Shown here: piece after piece, positions 44,915 to 53,178 of the stretch
How the letters are laid out: each line of letters begins with the position of its first letter
Numbering within the stretch: the first letter of the stretch is position 1
Origin: CAZMGY01 sp964565945 [NCBI: uncultured bacterium]
Lineage (GTDB): Bacteria > GCA-001730085
DNA: 64,000 nt
Assembly (NCBI GenBank): GCA_964565945.1
Contig: CAZMGY010000011.1
Span: forward strand, 48,390-112,389
Reading direction: 5' to 3'
The notes under the pieces: generated by a model
The model's database searches: none
What the model was told of the DNA's origin: nothing
Seen by the model: only the letters and a program-made list of their open reading frames with translations
Made by a program: the position numbers and the translations under genes

Positions 44915-45062
44915 GACCTCAAGAACAAGAGACGCTAAAATCGAATCATCGGAGGTATCAATGGAGGAGGAAAGCGCGCAATGTTCTAAGAAAGTTGTGC
45001 TGCTAGAAGTATGATTGAGTCGCGACATCGAGGTTAGGTCATTAAAAAGTGAAGAGAAAACA

Positions 45063-46211
45063 ATGAAAATAGCGATCAATGTTTTAGGCTTATCCACCGT
45101 AATTGCTGGTGCTGAGCGTTACTGTAAAACGATTATTCAAGATCTCACTCGTATGGACCAAGACAATGAGTATATCTTGATTTTGTCTAAGCATAATGTG
45201 TCCACCTATGGTGTCAAACAGGACAATGTTACTAATTTGATCTGTCCAATCAATACTAACAAAAAGTGGCGACGCGTTCTTTATGAACAGTATCAATTGC
45301 CGCGCTTGTTGCGCAAAAGGGGTGTGAATGTCTTGTTTTCACCATGCAACATTTCGCCGAGTTCAAAGCATTTTCGTAAGGTGACCATGATTTTTGATAT
45401 GCATTTCTTTGTCGAAAATAAACACTTGTCCCCAATACGCTTGGCATATATTCGTTGTAAAATTTTGCACTCAGCTAAGGTGGCGGAGCATATTTTGACC
45501 ATTTCTGAGCATTCAAAGCAAGACATTGTTACGTATGCCAAAGTTCCCGAAGGTAAAATTACCGTGACCTTTTTAGGCCCAACGCCTTTGTTTTCAGTTA
45601 AAGATCAGGTGAAGGCTCATTCGATGATTGAGCACATCAAGCAAGAGCAGCAAATTAAAAAGCCTTATGTGTTGTTTATTGGTCAACTGCTGTATCGCAA
45701 AAATGTGGAACTCGTGATTCAAGCTATGCACGGTCTTAAACAAGATGGTCGAGAGTTGCCCTTTCAGTTTGTGGTGGCTGGCAACTGGGATACTCATTGG
45801 AAGTCGTACCGTGTGATTGTCGATTTGATTACCAAGATGGATCTCAAAGATGATGTTGTTTTTGTTAATCATCCTTCGGATCGCGTTTTGGGTGATTTAC
45901 TCTATCATGCGTGGGTGTTTGTTTATCCTTCTTTGTATGAGGGTTTTGGTTTACCAGTGGTGGAAGCCTTGCACTATGGGGTTCCCACCATTACGTCCAA
46001 TGTGTCGTCTTTGCCCGAAGTGGGTTTGGATGCCTGTTACTATGTCGATCCGCGATCGGTGAAAGATATGAAAGAAGCTTTATGGAAGGTCTGGCATGAT
46101 GAGGGATTGAGAAGCCAAATGATTCGCAAAGGAGAACGTCGTATTGAGATTTTGGATTGGGAGGCATCGGTGTGCAAAACGCATGATATTTTAACAGGAG
46201 GGACACGATGA
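45063..46211 (+). CDS. GT4-family glycosyltransferase
   Basis: A retaining GT-B glycosyltransferase of 382 residues. The N-terminal domain begins MKIAINVLGLSTVIAGAERY (Gly/Ala acceptor-side loop). The nucleotide-sugar-binding C-terminal domain has YVLFIGQLLYRKNVELVIQA near residue 201, VFVYPSLYEGFGLPVVEALHYGVPTITSN near 282 with the GT4 E-x7-E motif (YEGFGLPVVE), and LPEVGLDACYYVDP. No signal peptide, so it acts at the cytoplasmic face. Donor and acceptor are unknown; LPS or another envelope glycan is likely given the heptose and Kdo genes. ATG 45063 was chosen as the conserved start. It overlaps the next gene by ATGA. Confidence 0.9.
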   Translation: MKIAINVLGLSTVIAGAERYCKTIIQDLTRMDQDNEYILILSKHNVSTYGVKQDNVTNLICPINTNKKWRRVLYEQYQLPRLLRKRGVNVLFSPCNISPSSKHFRKVTMIFDMHFFVENKHLSPIRLAYIRCKILHSAKVAEHILTISEHSKQDIVTYAKVPEGKITVTFLGPTPLFSVKDQVKAHSMIEHIKQEQQIKKPYVLFIGQLLYRKNVELVIQAMHGLKQDGRELPFQFVVAGNWDTHWKSYRVIVDLITKMDLKDDVVFVNHPSDRVLGDLLYHAWVFVYPSLYEGFGLPVVEALHYGVPTITSNVSSLPEVGLDACYYVDPRSVKDMKEALWKVWHDEGLRSQMIRKGERRIEILDWEASVCKTHDILTGGTR

Positions 46212-46960
46212 AATTGCAAAAAATCGTACGTTGGTTGAATCAAGAGTTGGCGTTAGCCGATTTCGAAGATATATCGCTCAATGGTCTTCAACTTGGCGAC
46301 TTAGATGCCGATGTGGCCAAGGTTGCATGTGCGGTTGATTCGGGACTGGCCGTGTTTGAACAAGCGGTGGCTCAAAATGCTCAGATGTTGTTTGTTCACC
46401 ATGGCTTATTTTGGGGTAAACCTTTGGCGATTCAGGGTGGCCATTACGATCGTGTTAAATACCTTATCGATAACCATTTGGCTCTCTATGCGGCTCATTT
46501 GCCGTTAGATGCCCATCCTACTGTTGGTAACAATACCGGGCTTGCTAAGGCTTTAAGCTTAACTGATGTAAAGCCTTTTGGAGCGTATGGTGGTCAAATG
46601 ATTGGTTGCAAAGGTCTGTTGCCTAAAGCCTTGTCGCTCAGTGAAGTCCAAAAACAATTAGAGCTAAGTGACCAAACATCGCTGAGGTGGGAGTTTGGCG
46701 AAGGGGGTGTTCGGTCTGTGGCGATCATTTCGGGAGATGCTCCCAACGAAGTACGTCAAGCGATGGTTGAGGAGGTTGATTTGTATATCACTGGAGAGTC
46801 CTCGCATGCCTTGTATCACGAGTGCCAAGAGGCGAGGATGAGTGTTCTTTTTGCTGGGCATTATCAAACTGAAACTTACGGACCGCGCTTGATGGGGCAA
46901 AAAATAGAGCAAGACTTAGGCTTAGAAGTTGTATTTGTCGATGTTCCGACGTATTTGTAA
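46208..46960 (+). CDS. Nif3-like dinuclear metal center protein
   Basis: A Nif3/YbgI family protein of 250 residues. The dinuclear metal-site residues are visible: VHHGLFWG near residue 64 (HHG), AHLPLDAHPTVGNN near 97 (H...D...N), and near the end AGHYQTETYG (HxxxE) near 217. It begins MKLQKIVRWLNQELALADFEDISLNGLQLG, with the usual NGLQ motif. The biochemical role is debated; annotations as GTP cyclohydrolase type 2 exist. Translationally coupled to the glycosyltransferase gene (ATGA), probably without a functional link. A weak hairpin, CACT...AGTG followed by TTTTT (46978-47003), comes after it. Confidence 0.88.
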   Translation: MKLQKIVRWLNQELALADFEDISLNGLQLGDLDADVAKVACAVDSGLAVFEQAVAQNAQMLFVHHGLFWGKPLAIQGGHYDRVKYLIDNHLALYAAHLPLDAHPTVGNNTGLAKALSLTDVKPFGAYGGQMIGCKGLLPKALSLSEVQKQLELSDQTSLRWEFGEGGVRSVAIISGDAPNEVRQAMVEEVDLYITGESSHALYHECQEARMSVLFAGHYQTETYGPRLMGQKIEQDLGLEVVFVDVPTYL

Positions 46961-47025
46961 AAAATGAGAAATACAGCACTGTTTATTATACAATAGTGTT
47001 TTTGACAAAAGTGAGGTAGGAAACT

Positions 47026-49542
47026 ATGAGTAGCAACTATTGTTTTGATACCATCGAGGTCAAATGGCAGAATTATTGGGATGAGCAAGCTTTGTTCAAA
47101 GTCGATGAACAGCAGAGCGACAATAGCTATTATTGTTTGATGATGTTTCCTTATCCTTCGGAGGCCTTGCATGTGGGCCATGGTCGCAATTACATCATTG
47201 GAGATGTGTTGGTTCGCTACAAAATGATGCATGGTCTGAATGTTCTCACACCGATGGGCTTTGATGCCTTTGGTTTACCAGCCGAAAATGCGGCGATTAA
47301 GCACAATATTCACCCGAGCGAATACACCCAAATCAATATTGATAACATGAAGCGCCAATTGCGTTCATGGGGGGTTGGCTACGATTGGGATCGTGAAGTG
47401 GTTTCGTGCAAGCCTGATTATTACAAATGGACCCAGTGGCTGTTCATTCAAATGTACAAGAAAGGTTTGGCGTTTAAGAAAAAGGCTGAAGTCAATTGGT
47501 GCCCTTCGTGTGCCACTGTGTTGGCTAACGAACAGGTAGTTGATGGGGCCTGTGAACGTTGTGATAGTGTGGTGGATCTTAAATATTTAGAGCAATGGTT
47601 TTTTAAGATCACCGATTATGCTGAGCGATTGGTCGATGATTTGGACAAACTGTCGCATTGGCCAGAACGAGTGAAAACGATGCAATCCAATTGGATTGGT
47701 CGCAGTTATGGCACGCGAGTTGATTTTACCTTGGAGTCCTCGGGGGAAACTTTGCCAGTGTTCACCACGCGTCCCGATACTTTGTACGGCGTGACCTATA
47801 TGGTTTTGGCGGTGGAACATCCTTGGATTACTGATTTGGTGCGAGGTAGTGAACAGGAAGCCGATGTGATGGCCTTTGTGAACCGGATTAAAAAACAAGA
47901 TCGCATCAAGCGGACCTCGGATGATACGCCTAAAGAAGGTGTGTTTACGGGTCATTATGTGATCAATCCTGTCAATGGTGAGCGAGTTTCTCTGTGGGTG
48001 GGTAATTACGTCCTTATGGATTATGGCACAGGTGCTGTGATGGCTGTTCCGACCCATGACACGCGGGACTTTGTGTTTGCCAAGCAGTATGACTTGCCCT
48101 TAAAAGTGGTAATTCAGCCCCAAGATGAGGATCTTAATCCCGCCGAAATGGACGATTCTTATGTTGATCCTGGTGTGATGGTCCATTCGGAAGAGTTTGA
48201 TGGTTTATCCAATGAAGAAGCTAAGCAAAAAATCATCGACAAACTTGTGGCTGAAAACAAAGGGGAAGCCACAGTGACTTACCGTTTGCGCGATTGGCTC
48301 ATTTCACGTCAGCGTTATTGGGGGGCTCCGATTCCAATGATCTATTGCAATAGCTGTGGAGCGGTGCCTGTTCCCGAAGATCATTTGCCAGTTTTACTGC
48401 CCGACAATGTAGAATTTAAAGCTGAAGGGGAATCGCCTTTGGCTCTTGTGGATGAGTTTGTGGACACTCCGTGTCCGAAGTGTGGTGCTGATGCGAAACG
48501 CGAAATCGACACCATGGATACGTTTGTTGATTCCAGTTGGTACTTTTTGCGTTACTTGTCTCCTAAGAATAGTGAGAACATTTTTGATAACGAGGTGGTC
48601 AATCAATGGTTACCAGTGGATCAATACATCGGCGGGGTTGAACATGCCATTTTGCATCTGCTTTACGCGCGTTTTATCACCAAAGTGATTCATGATTTAG
48701 ATTTGATTGATTTTGAAGAGCCGTTTGATCATTTGTTTACGCAAGGGATGATTGTCAAAGATGGAGCTAAAATGTCTAAATCTAAGGGCAATGTGGTCAA
48801 TCCAGATGCTTTGATCCGAAAGTATGGAGCCGACACCCAGCGGTTGTACATTTTGTTTATGGGACCTCCCGAAAAAGATGTCGAGTGGAATGATAACGGC
48901 ATTGAAGGGGCTCATCGCTTCTTGAAGCGTGTTTGGCGTTTTGTCCAAGATGAGCTTTTGTTAGTGAAATCGGTTCTTAATAACGTCATCCCGTGGCTTG
49001 ACTGCGGGAGTCCTAGTCTTTTTCAAAATATCGAACTCGGCAAAAACGACAAAGTGATTCGGCGCAAAGTGCATAGCACCATTAAGAAGGTGACCTACGA
49101 TATGGAAGGTAACTTTCATTTCAATACGGCGATTAGTGCTTGCATGGAGTTAGTGAATGAGCTTCATCTGTACAGGCAAGACGATTCCGCCTTGCGAGGG
49201 CCAGTTGTCTCCGAGGCTGTTGATGCCCTTGTGCGTTTGTTAGCGCCGTTTGTGCCGCATTTGTCCGAAGAGTTATGGCAACAGTTGGGCCATTCCGAGA
49301 GTGTTTTCACTACTTCGTGGCCGACGTTTGAAGAAGAGTTAACGCAAGCTGACGAAGTCGAGCTAGTAATTCAGATCAACGGAAAGGTGCGAGGCAAAGT
49401 GCTATTGCCTCTTGGTTTGGATGACGAAGAGCTCAAGGAAGTAGCTCTCAATCACGAGAAAGTGGTGCCGCACATCGAAGGTAAAACCATTCGCAAGGTG
49501 ATTCCGATTCAAGGTAAACTTGTGAATATTGTTGTCTCTTGA
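47026..49542 (+). CDS. leuS: leucyl-tRNA synthetase
   Basis: Charges tRNA-Leu. In 838 residues: HIGH-type motif PYPSEALHVGHGRNYIIGD near residue 42, a zinc-like CPSC...CERC near 158-180, the CP1 editing domain (about 225-415, with TTRPDTLYGVTYMVLA near 248 and GTGAVMAVPTHDTRD near 332), a second CxxC pair near 447-485, the KMSKS loop AKMSKSKGNVVNPD near 583 and the anticodon-binding region. Between the Leu-rich helix at about 648 and NIELGKNDKVIRRKVHS, the stretch VIPWLDCGSPS is encoded by the palindromic repeat at 48985-49013; the E. coli enzyme is shorter here, so this looks like an in-frame insertion. GAGGTAGG precedes the ATG. Confidence 0.96.
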   Translation: MSSNYCFDTIEVKWQNYWDEQALFKVDEQQSDNSYYCLMMFPYPSEALHVGHGRNYIIGDVLVRYKMMHGLNVLTPMGFDAFGLPAENAAIKHNIHPSEYTQINIDNMKRQLRSWGVGYDWDREVVSCKPDYYKWTQWLFIQMYKKGLAFKKKAEVNWCPSCATVLANEQVVDGACERCDSVVDLKYLEQWFFKITDYAERLVDDLDKLSHWPERVKTMQSNWIGRSYGTRVDFTLESSGETLPVFTTRPDTLYGVTYMVLAVEHPWITDLVRGSEQEADVMAFVNRIKKQDRIKRTSDDTPKEGVFTGHYVINPVNGERVSLWVGNYVLMDYGTGAVMAVPTHDTRDFVFAKQYDLPLKVVIQPQDEDLNPAEMDDSYVDPGVMVHSEEFDGLSNEEAKQKIIDKLVAENKGEATVTYRLRDWLISRQRYWGAPIPMIYCNSCGAVPVPEDHLPVLLPDNVEFKAEGESPLALVDEFVDTPCPKCGADAKREIDTMDTFVDSSWYFLRYLSPKNSENIFDNEVVNQWLPVDQYIGGVEHAILHLLYARFITKVIHDLDLIDFEEPFDHLFTQGMIVKDGAKMSKSKGNVVNPDALIRKYGADTQRLYILFMGPPEKDVEWNDNGIEGAHRFLKRVWRFVQDELLLVKSVLNNVIPWLDCGSPSLFQNIELGKNDKVIRRKVHSTIKKVTYDMEGNFHFNTAISACMELVNELHLYRQDDSALRGPVVSEAVDALVRLLAPFVPHLSEELWQQLGHSESVFTTSWPTFEEELTQADEVELVIQINGKVRGKVLLPLGLDDEELKEVALNHEKVVPHIEGKTIRKVIPIQGKLVNIVVS
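48985..49013 (+). repeat. palindromic repeat, copy 3 (inside leuS)
   Basis: Sequence GTCATCCCGTGG, loop CTTGA, CTGCGGGAGTCC lying within the leuS reading frame. The arms TCCCGTGG and CTGCGGGA can pair over 8 positions (two G-T wobbles). The repeat is read as VIPWLDCGSPS (with neighbouring codons) without stop or frameshift, and falls between two conserved parts of the synthetase, a likely surface loop. Confidence 0.7.
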
Positions 49543-49551
49543 TTTTTAATC

Positions 49552-49579
49552 TTGATTTAAGGCCACTTGAATGTAAGAT
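49552..49579 (+). promoter_or_regulatory. candidate promoter for pheST
   Basis: TTGATT (49552-49557) and TAAGAT (49574-49579), 16-base spacer, immediately after the leuS stop. The transcript would begin within a few bases of the pheS start region, leaving almost no leader, so no T-box or attenuator is possible here. Confidence 0.35.
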
Positions 49580-49589
49580 TTGTGATAGA

Positions 49590-50600
49590 ATGGCGACTAT
49601 GTTAGACCAATTAGATCAACTCAAACAGCAAGCATTAACAGAACTTGAAGGTATCATTGATGCTCAGGCAGCAGAGTTTTTTCGTGTTAAATATTTGGGC
49701 AAAAAGGGAGAATTAACCTCTTTGCTCAAAAATATGGATTCGGTGTCGGACGAAGATCGTCCTAAGGTTGGACAACTGGGAAATGAAATCAAAACTCTAT
49801 TGACCCAAGAAGTTAAAAAACGTTTGGGGGCCAAATCGAAAAAAAACAAAGGTCCGCAAATTGATATGACCTTACCAGGGACTCACTTGAGTCCAGGGCG
49901 TCAGCATCCAGTGACCACGGTGATGCAAGAGTGTATTCAGGTCTTTCGCACGATGGGCTTTTCGATCGAGACGGGGCCTGATATTGAAACCGATTTTTAC
50001 AATTTCGAAGCGCTTAACATTCCTGGAGATCATCCAGCGCGTGATATGCACGATACCTTTTATCTGACAGATCATACTTTGTTGCGCACCCACACCTCGC
50101 CGGTGCAAATACGTACCATGGAGAACACGGCACCACCTTTGCGCATGATTGCTCCGGGTAAGGTTTATCGTCGCGATTCCGATGTAACGCATTTGCCTAT
50201 GTTTCATCAGATTGAAGGTTTGTTGGTGGATAAAAATATTTCTTTTTCCGATCTTAAGGGTGTGTTGAGCATGTTTTTGCAGGCGGTGTTTGGCGAAGGC
50301 ACGGGCGTGCGCTTTCGGCCCAGTTATTTTCCTTTCACCGAACCCAGTGCTGAGATTGATATTTTCTGTGTGACTTGCAAAGGCAAAGGTTGTCGTATTT
50401 GTTCGCACACGGGTTGGCTCGAAATTGCAGGGGCAGGTATGGTTGATCCCGAAGTGTTTAAAGCGGTGGACTATAACACCGATGAATGGACTGGATTTGC
50501 TTTTGGTTTGGGCATTGAGCGCATTGCAATGCTTAAACTAGGCATCACTGATATTCGCTTGTTTTACGAAAATGATTTACGTTTCTTGGAGCAGTTTTAA
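49590..50600 (+). CDS. pheS: phenylalanyl-tRNA synthetase alpha subunit
   Basis: Catalytic subunit of the (alpha-beta)2 synthetase. Of 336 residues, the N-terminal coiled coil (1-85, with FFRVKYLGKKGELTSLLKNM) is followed by class II motifs: HPVTTVMQECIQVFRTMGFSIETGPDIETDFYNFEALN near residue 105, HTSPVQIRTM near 170, GKVYRRDSDVTHLPMFHQIEGL near 190 and GFAFGLGIERIAML near 305. A CxxC-x2-CxxC-like stretch (CVTCKGKGCRIC near 264) is a common variant. ATG 49590 or 49599 may be used; an in-frame upstream reading from 49539 lacks conserved sequence. It is directly followed by pheT. Confidence 0.95.
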   Translation: MATMLDQLDQLKQQALTELEGIIDAQAAEFFRVKYLGKKGELTSLLKNMDSVSDEDRPKVGQLGNEIKTLLTQEVKKRLGAKSKKNKGPQIDMTLPGTHLSPGRQHPVTTVMQECIQVFRTMGFSIETGPDIETDFYNFEALNIPGDHPARDMHDTFYLTDHTLLRTHTSPVQIRTMENTAPPLRMIAPGKVYRRDSDVTHLPMFHQIEGLLVDKNISFSDLKGVLSMFLQAVFGEGTGVRFRPSYFPFTEPSAEIDIFCVTCKGKGCRICSHTGWLEIAGAGMVDPEVFKAVDYNTDEWTGFAFGLGIERIAMLKLGITDIRLFYENDLRFLEQF

Positions 50601-52610
50601 ATGAAAGTCAGCTACAATTGGCTCAAAGAGTATGTTAGCACCGATTTGTCGCCTCAGGATTTGGGAGATAAATTATCAATGGTGGGTTTGGTGCTTGATA
50701 GCTTAGAGCCCAACGGAGATGATTGGGTTTATGAGTTTGAAAATCTAGCCAATCGTCCGGATTGGTTATCTGTTCAGGGCATTGTGCGCGAAATAGTGGC
50801 GGTCACTGGTGCCGAGTGGACTTTTCCAGATATTATGCTCAAAGAAAGTTCTCAGTTGGTCCAAGATGCAATTAAGGTGTGCATTGAAGCGCCTGAGCAT
50901 TGTCCGCGTTATACGGCTCGCGTGATTCGTAACATTCAAGTGGGGCCGTCGCCAGATTGGTTGATTGATCGTTTAGAAAAATCAGGTATTCGTGCTATCA
51001 ACAACATTGTCGATATCACAAACTATGTATTGCTCGAATACGGTCACCCTCTTCACGCCTTTGATTTGAACAAGGTTGGAAACAAAGAAGTTATAATCCG
51101 TTTGGCTAAGCCAGAGCCTTATTACACACTGGATGGAGTGAAAAGAATCTTGGACGAGGAGATGCTGGTGGTGGCTGATGCCCATAAAACTCTTGCGATT
51201 GCTGGTGTGATGGGGGGGCAGGATGCGGAAGTTTTGGGGGACACACGGCATATTCTTTTGGAAAGTGCTTATTTTAATCTTCATTCGGTGCGTCAGACCT
51301 CGCTCCGTTTGGGTTTGTCGACCGAAGCGTCGTATCGATTTGAACGGGGTGCCGATGTGGATATGGTTCCTTTGGCTTTGGACCGAGCGGCTAGCTTGAT
51401 TCAAGAGTTGGCTGGGGGAGAAGTTTTGCAAGGCGTGGTGGATGCCTATGTGGCTCCCTTGGATGATTTGGTCATCGAAGGAAGGGTGTCGAAAATTAAT
51501 CGCATCATTGGTTTGGAGCTAAGCGCCAAAGAAATGCAAAAATATTTACAGTCGATCGACTTTACGGTCGGGATCACCGACGAAGATACCCTGTATGTTG
51601 AGGTTCCTAATTGTCGGCGCGAAGTTTACCGCGAGGAGGACTTGGCCGAGGAAATTGCCCGTTTATATGGTTATAATTACATTCCGACTACCACACCCGA
51701 CTTGGCTATGTATCACATTGCTGTGGATCCGTTGGAACACTTGCAGCAACAGCTCCGTGAAACGAGTATTCGTTTGGGCTTGTGGGAAGCTATCAATTAC
51801 AGCTTTATTCACCCCAAAGAACAAAAAGAACTTAAAGAGGGCAACATTTGTTTAGCCTTACCCTTATCGGAAGAGCAAAGTGTGATGCGTCAGAGTTTAG
51901 TGCCGGGATTGCTCAAAAATTTTGCTCATAACTGGGCGTATAGTTTGCGGGCTGGAGATTTTTTTGAATTGGGTGATGTTTATGGTCTTATCGATGGGGT
52001 AAGGCAAGAATCTCCTATGTGGGGGATGATTTCTCCTCAAGGGGTCAGGTTTGTTAAAGGCTGTGTGGAGCAGCTTTTGCAGATGGCAGGTCTTAAGGGC
52101 CGTTATGCTTGGACGGTTGATCAAAGTATTTGGAGCGATGCTGATCGTGCCTTATGTTTGTTGGTGGATGATGAGCTATGTGGCTCTCTGGCCTTGGTGT
52201 CTTCGCAAAAATCTAAGCAATATGGCATCAAAGAATGCAAACACCCGATCAGTGTGGCCGAATTGGAACTCGACCTGATTTTGCATAAAGTGCAACTGAC
52301 TCCAGTGTTTTGTCTCTTGTCGGCGTTTCCAGCCGTGCATCGTGATTTGGTTCTTAAAATGCCCGAAGAGATGCTTTGTGGCCAAGTTCTTGAGGCGATT
52401 GATGCGTTGAACTTGGAGCATTTGCAAGCTTGTGAGCTTTTTGACATCTATCGTGGAGAGCAGTTGGGATCTGGTCAAAAAAGTTTAGGCTTTGCCTTAA
52501 CCTTTCAGTCTCAAGAAGCCACTTTGACCGATGCTGAGGTGGATCAGGCCTATCAAGCTATTCTGGATCATATGCAAGATACTTTATGCATCACTCTTAG
52601 AGATAAATAG
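50601..52610 (+). CDS. pheT: phenylalanyl-tRNA synthetase beta subunit, short form
   Basis: Beta subunit of PheRS, 669 residues against about 800 in E. coli or B. subtilis. It begins MKVSYNWLKEYVSTDLSPQDLGDKLSMVGLVLDSLE, then jumps to VYEFENLANRPDWLSVQGI, which in longer PheT proteins comes about 110 residues later: the EMAP-II-like tRNA-binding OB domain is absent. The B3/B4 editing domain (GIRAINNIVDITNYVLLEYGHPLHAFD near 135, FERGADVDMV near 247), B5 domain (CRREVYREEDLAEEIARLYGYNYIP near 337) and the C-terminal FDX-ACB anticodon-binding domain (FPAVHRDLVLKMPE near 575) are all present. It starts one base after pheS. Confidence 0.95.
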   Translation: MKVSYNWLKEYVSTDLSPQDLGDKLSMVGLVLDSLEPNGDDWVYEFENLANRPDWLSVQGIVREIVAVTGAEWTFPDIMLKESSQLVQDAIKVCIEAPEHCPRYTARVIRNIQVGPSPDWLIDRLEKSGIRAINNIVDITNYVLLEYGHPLHAFDLNKVGNKEVIIRLAKPEPYYTLDGVKRILDEEMLVVADAHKTLAIAGVMGGQDAEVLGDTRHILLESAYFNLHSVRQTSLRLGLSTEASYRFERGADVDMVPLALDRAASLIQELAGGEVLQGVVDAYVAPLDDLVIEGRVSKINRIIGLELSAKEMQKYLQSIDFTVGITDEDTLYVEVPNCRREVYREEDLAEEIARLYGYNYIPTTTPDLAMYHIAVDPLEHLQQQLRETSIRLGLWEAINYSFIHPKEQKELKEGNICLALPLSEEQSVMRQSLVPGLLKNFAHNWAYSLRAGDFFELGDVYGLIDGVRQESPMWGMISPQGVRFVKGCVEQLLQMAGLKGRYAWTVDQSIWSDADRALCLLVDDELCGSLALVSSQKSKQYGIKECKHPISVAELELDLILHKVQLTPVFCLLSAFPAVHRDLVLKMPEEMLCGQVLEAIDALNLEHLQACELFDIYRGEQLGSGQKSLGFALTFQSQEATLTDAEVDQAYQAILDHMQDTLCITLRDK

Positions 52611-52618
52611 AAGATGGT

Positions 52619-52646
52619 GTCATTCTGCGACTTGATCGTGGGATCT
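52619..52646 (+). repeat. palindromic repeat, copy 4
   Basis: GTCATTCTGCGACTTGA then TCGTGGGATCT, nine bases after the pheT stop. It faces copy 5 in the opposite orientation 21 bases downstream; together they form a composite inverted repeat of about 76 bases that could fold into one long hairpin behind pheST. Confidence 0.7.
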
Positions 52647-52667
52647 ATAGGCCGCAGATTATTAAGT

Positions 52668-52694
52668 GAATCCCGCGGTCAAGTCGCGAGATTC
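52668..52694 (-). repeat. palindromic repeat, copy 5
   Basis: On the minus strand GAATCTCGCGACTTGACC then GCGGGATTC, matching copy 4 (minus-strand reading) at most positions, with the common core CGACTTGA. The internal arms CGCG/CGCG pair perfectly. Confidence 0.7.
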
Positions 52695-52743
52695 AGAGTA
52701 GAAAAGTAGCGAGGCTTAACGAGTATTAGCATTAAGAGAAAAG

Positions 52744-52956
52744 TTGCCTCTTTCTTTAAATGCTGAAAAAGGTGATTGGGATAGGGAACAGTTTTATGCT
52801 GATTACGAAGTTTTGAAACAGGAGAGAATAAAGACGGTTAGGGTTGATGTCCAACTCATGAGAGATATTGAGCCCATGAAGCAAAAATTTAAATCAATCC
52901 ATCGAGGGTTCTTTTTGTGCATAACGGGGAAAATGTTTAGGGTTTTGCGTAGTTGA
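52744..52956 (+). CDS. doubtful 70-codon ORF between pheT and pyrB
   Basis: An open frame starting at a TTG, coding for 70 residues (NAEKGDWDREQFYADYE, then VLKQERIKTVRVDVQLMRD, IEPMKQKFKSIHRGF). The charged, helix-like composition looks like real protein rather than noise, but there is no ATG, no ribosome binding site and no recognised family. It may be a gene remnant flanked by the repeat pair at 52619-52694. The rest of 52957-53075 shows only a short coding-like string (LFYTLLKAYGSAWQFYL before TAG) that I cannot identify. Confidence 0.25.
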   Translation: MPLSLNAEKGDWDREQFYADYEVLKQERIKTVRVDVQLMRDIEPMKQKFKSIHRGFFLCITGKMFRVLRS

Positions 52957-53075
52957 ATGGTTTGCTAGAGAGTGATTCTATCATTTTCAAAGTTTTGTCT
53001 AATCAAGATTTGCCAATATAGCAATTCTTTGATTGGTAACCTGTTTTATACTTTGCTTAAAGCCTACGGCTCTGC

Positions 53076-53105
53076 TTGGCAATTTTATCTCTAGAATGCT
53101 ATACT
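53076..53105 (+). promoter_or_regulatory. promoter for pyrB-pyrC'
   Basis: TTGGCA (53076-53081) and TATACT (53100-53105), 18-base spacer. About 70 bases of AT-rich leader follow, including the small inverted repeat ACTAT-ACATA-ATAGT, before ATG 53179. No pyrimidine attenuator hairpin was recognised. Confidence 0.5.
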
Positions 53106-53178
53106 ACCGTAGTTACTATACATAATAGTATCGATATTTTTAGATTTAAAATATTTTAATTTTATTAAAAAGGTAAAT

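Noticed and set aside
46961-47025. T-box or other riboswitch leader before leuS, pheS or trpE
   Set aside because: The intergenic spaces are too short (65, about 45 and under 130 bases) and lack the T-box consensus or Trp-codon leader peptides.
52957-53075. Coding trace LFYTLLKAYGSAWQFYL upstream of the pyrB promoter
   Set aside because: Short, without start codon, and no family could be recognised; chance cannot be excluded.
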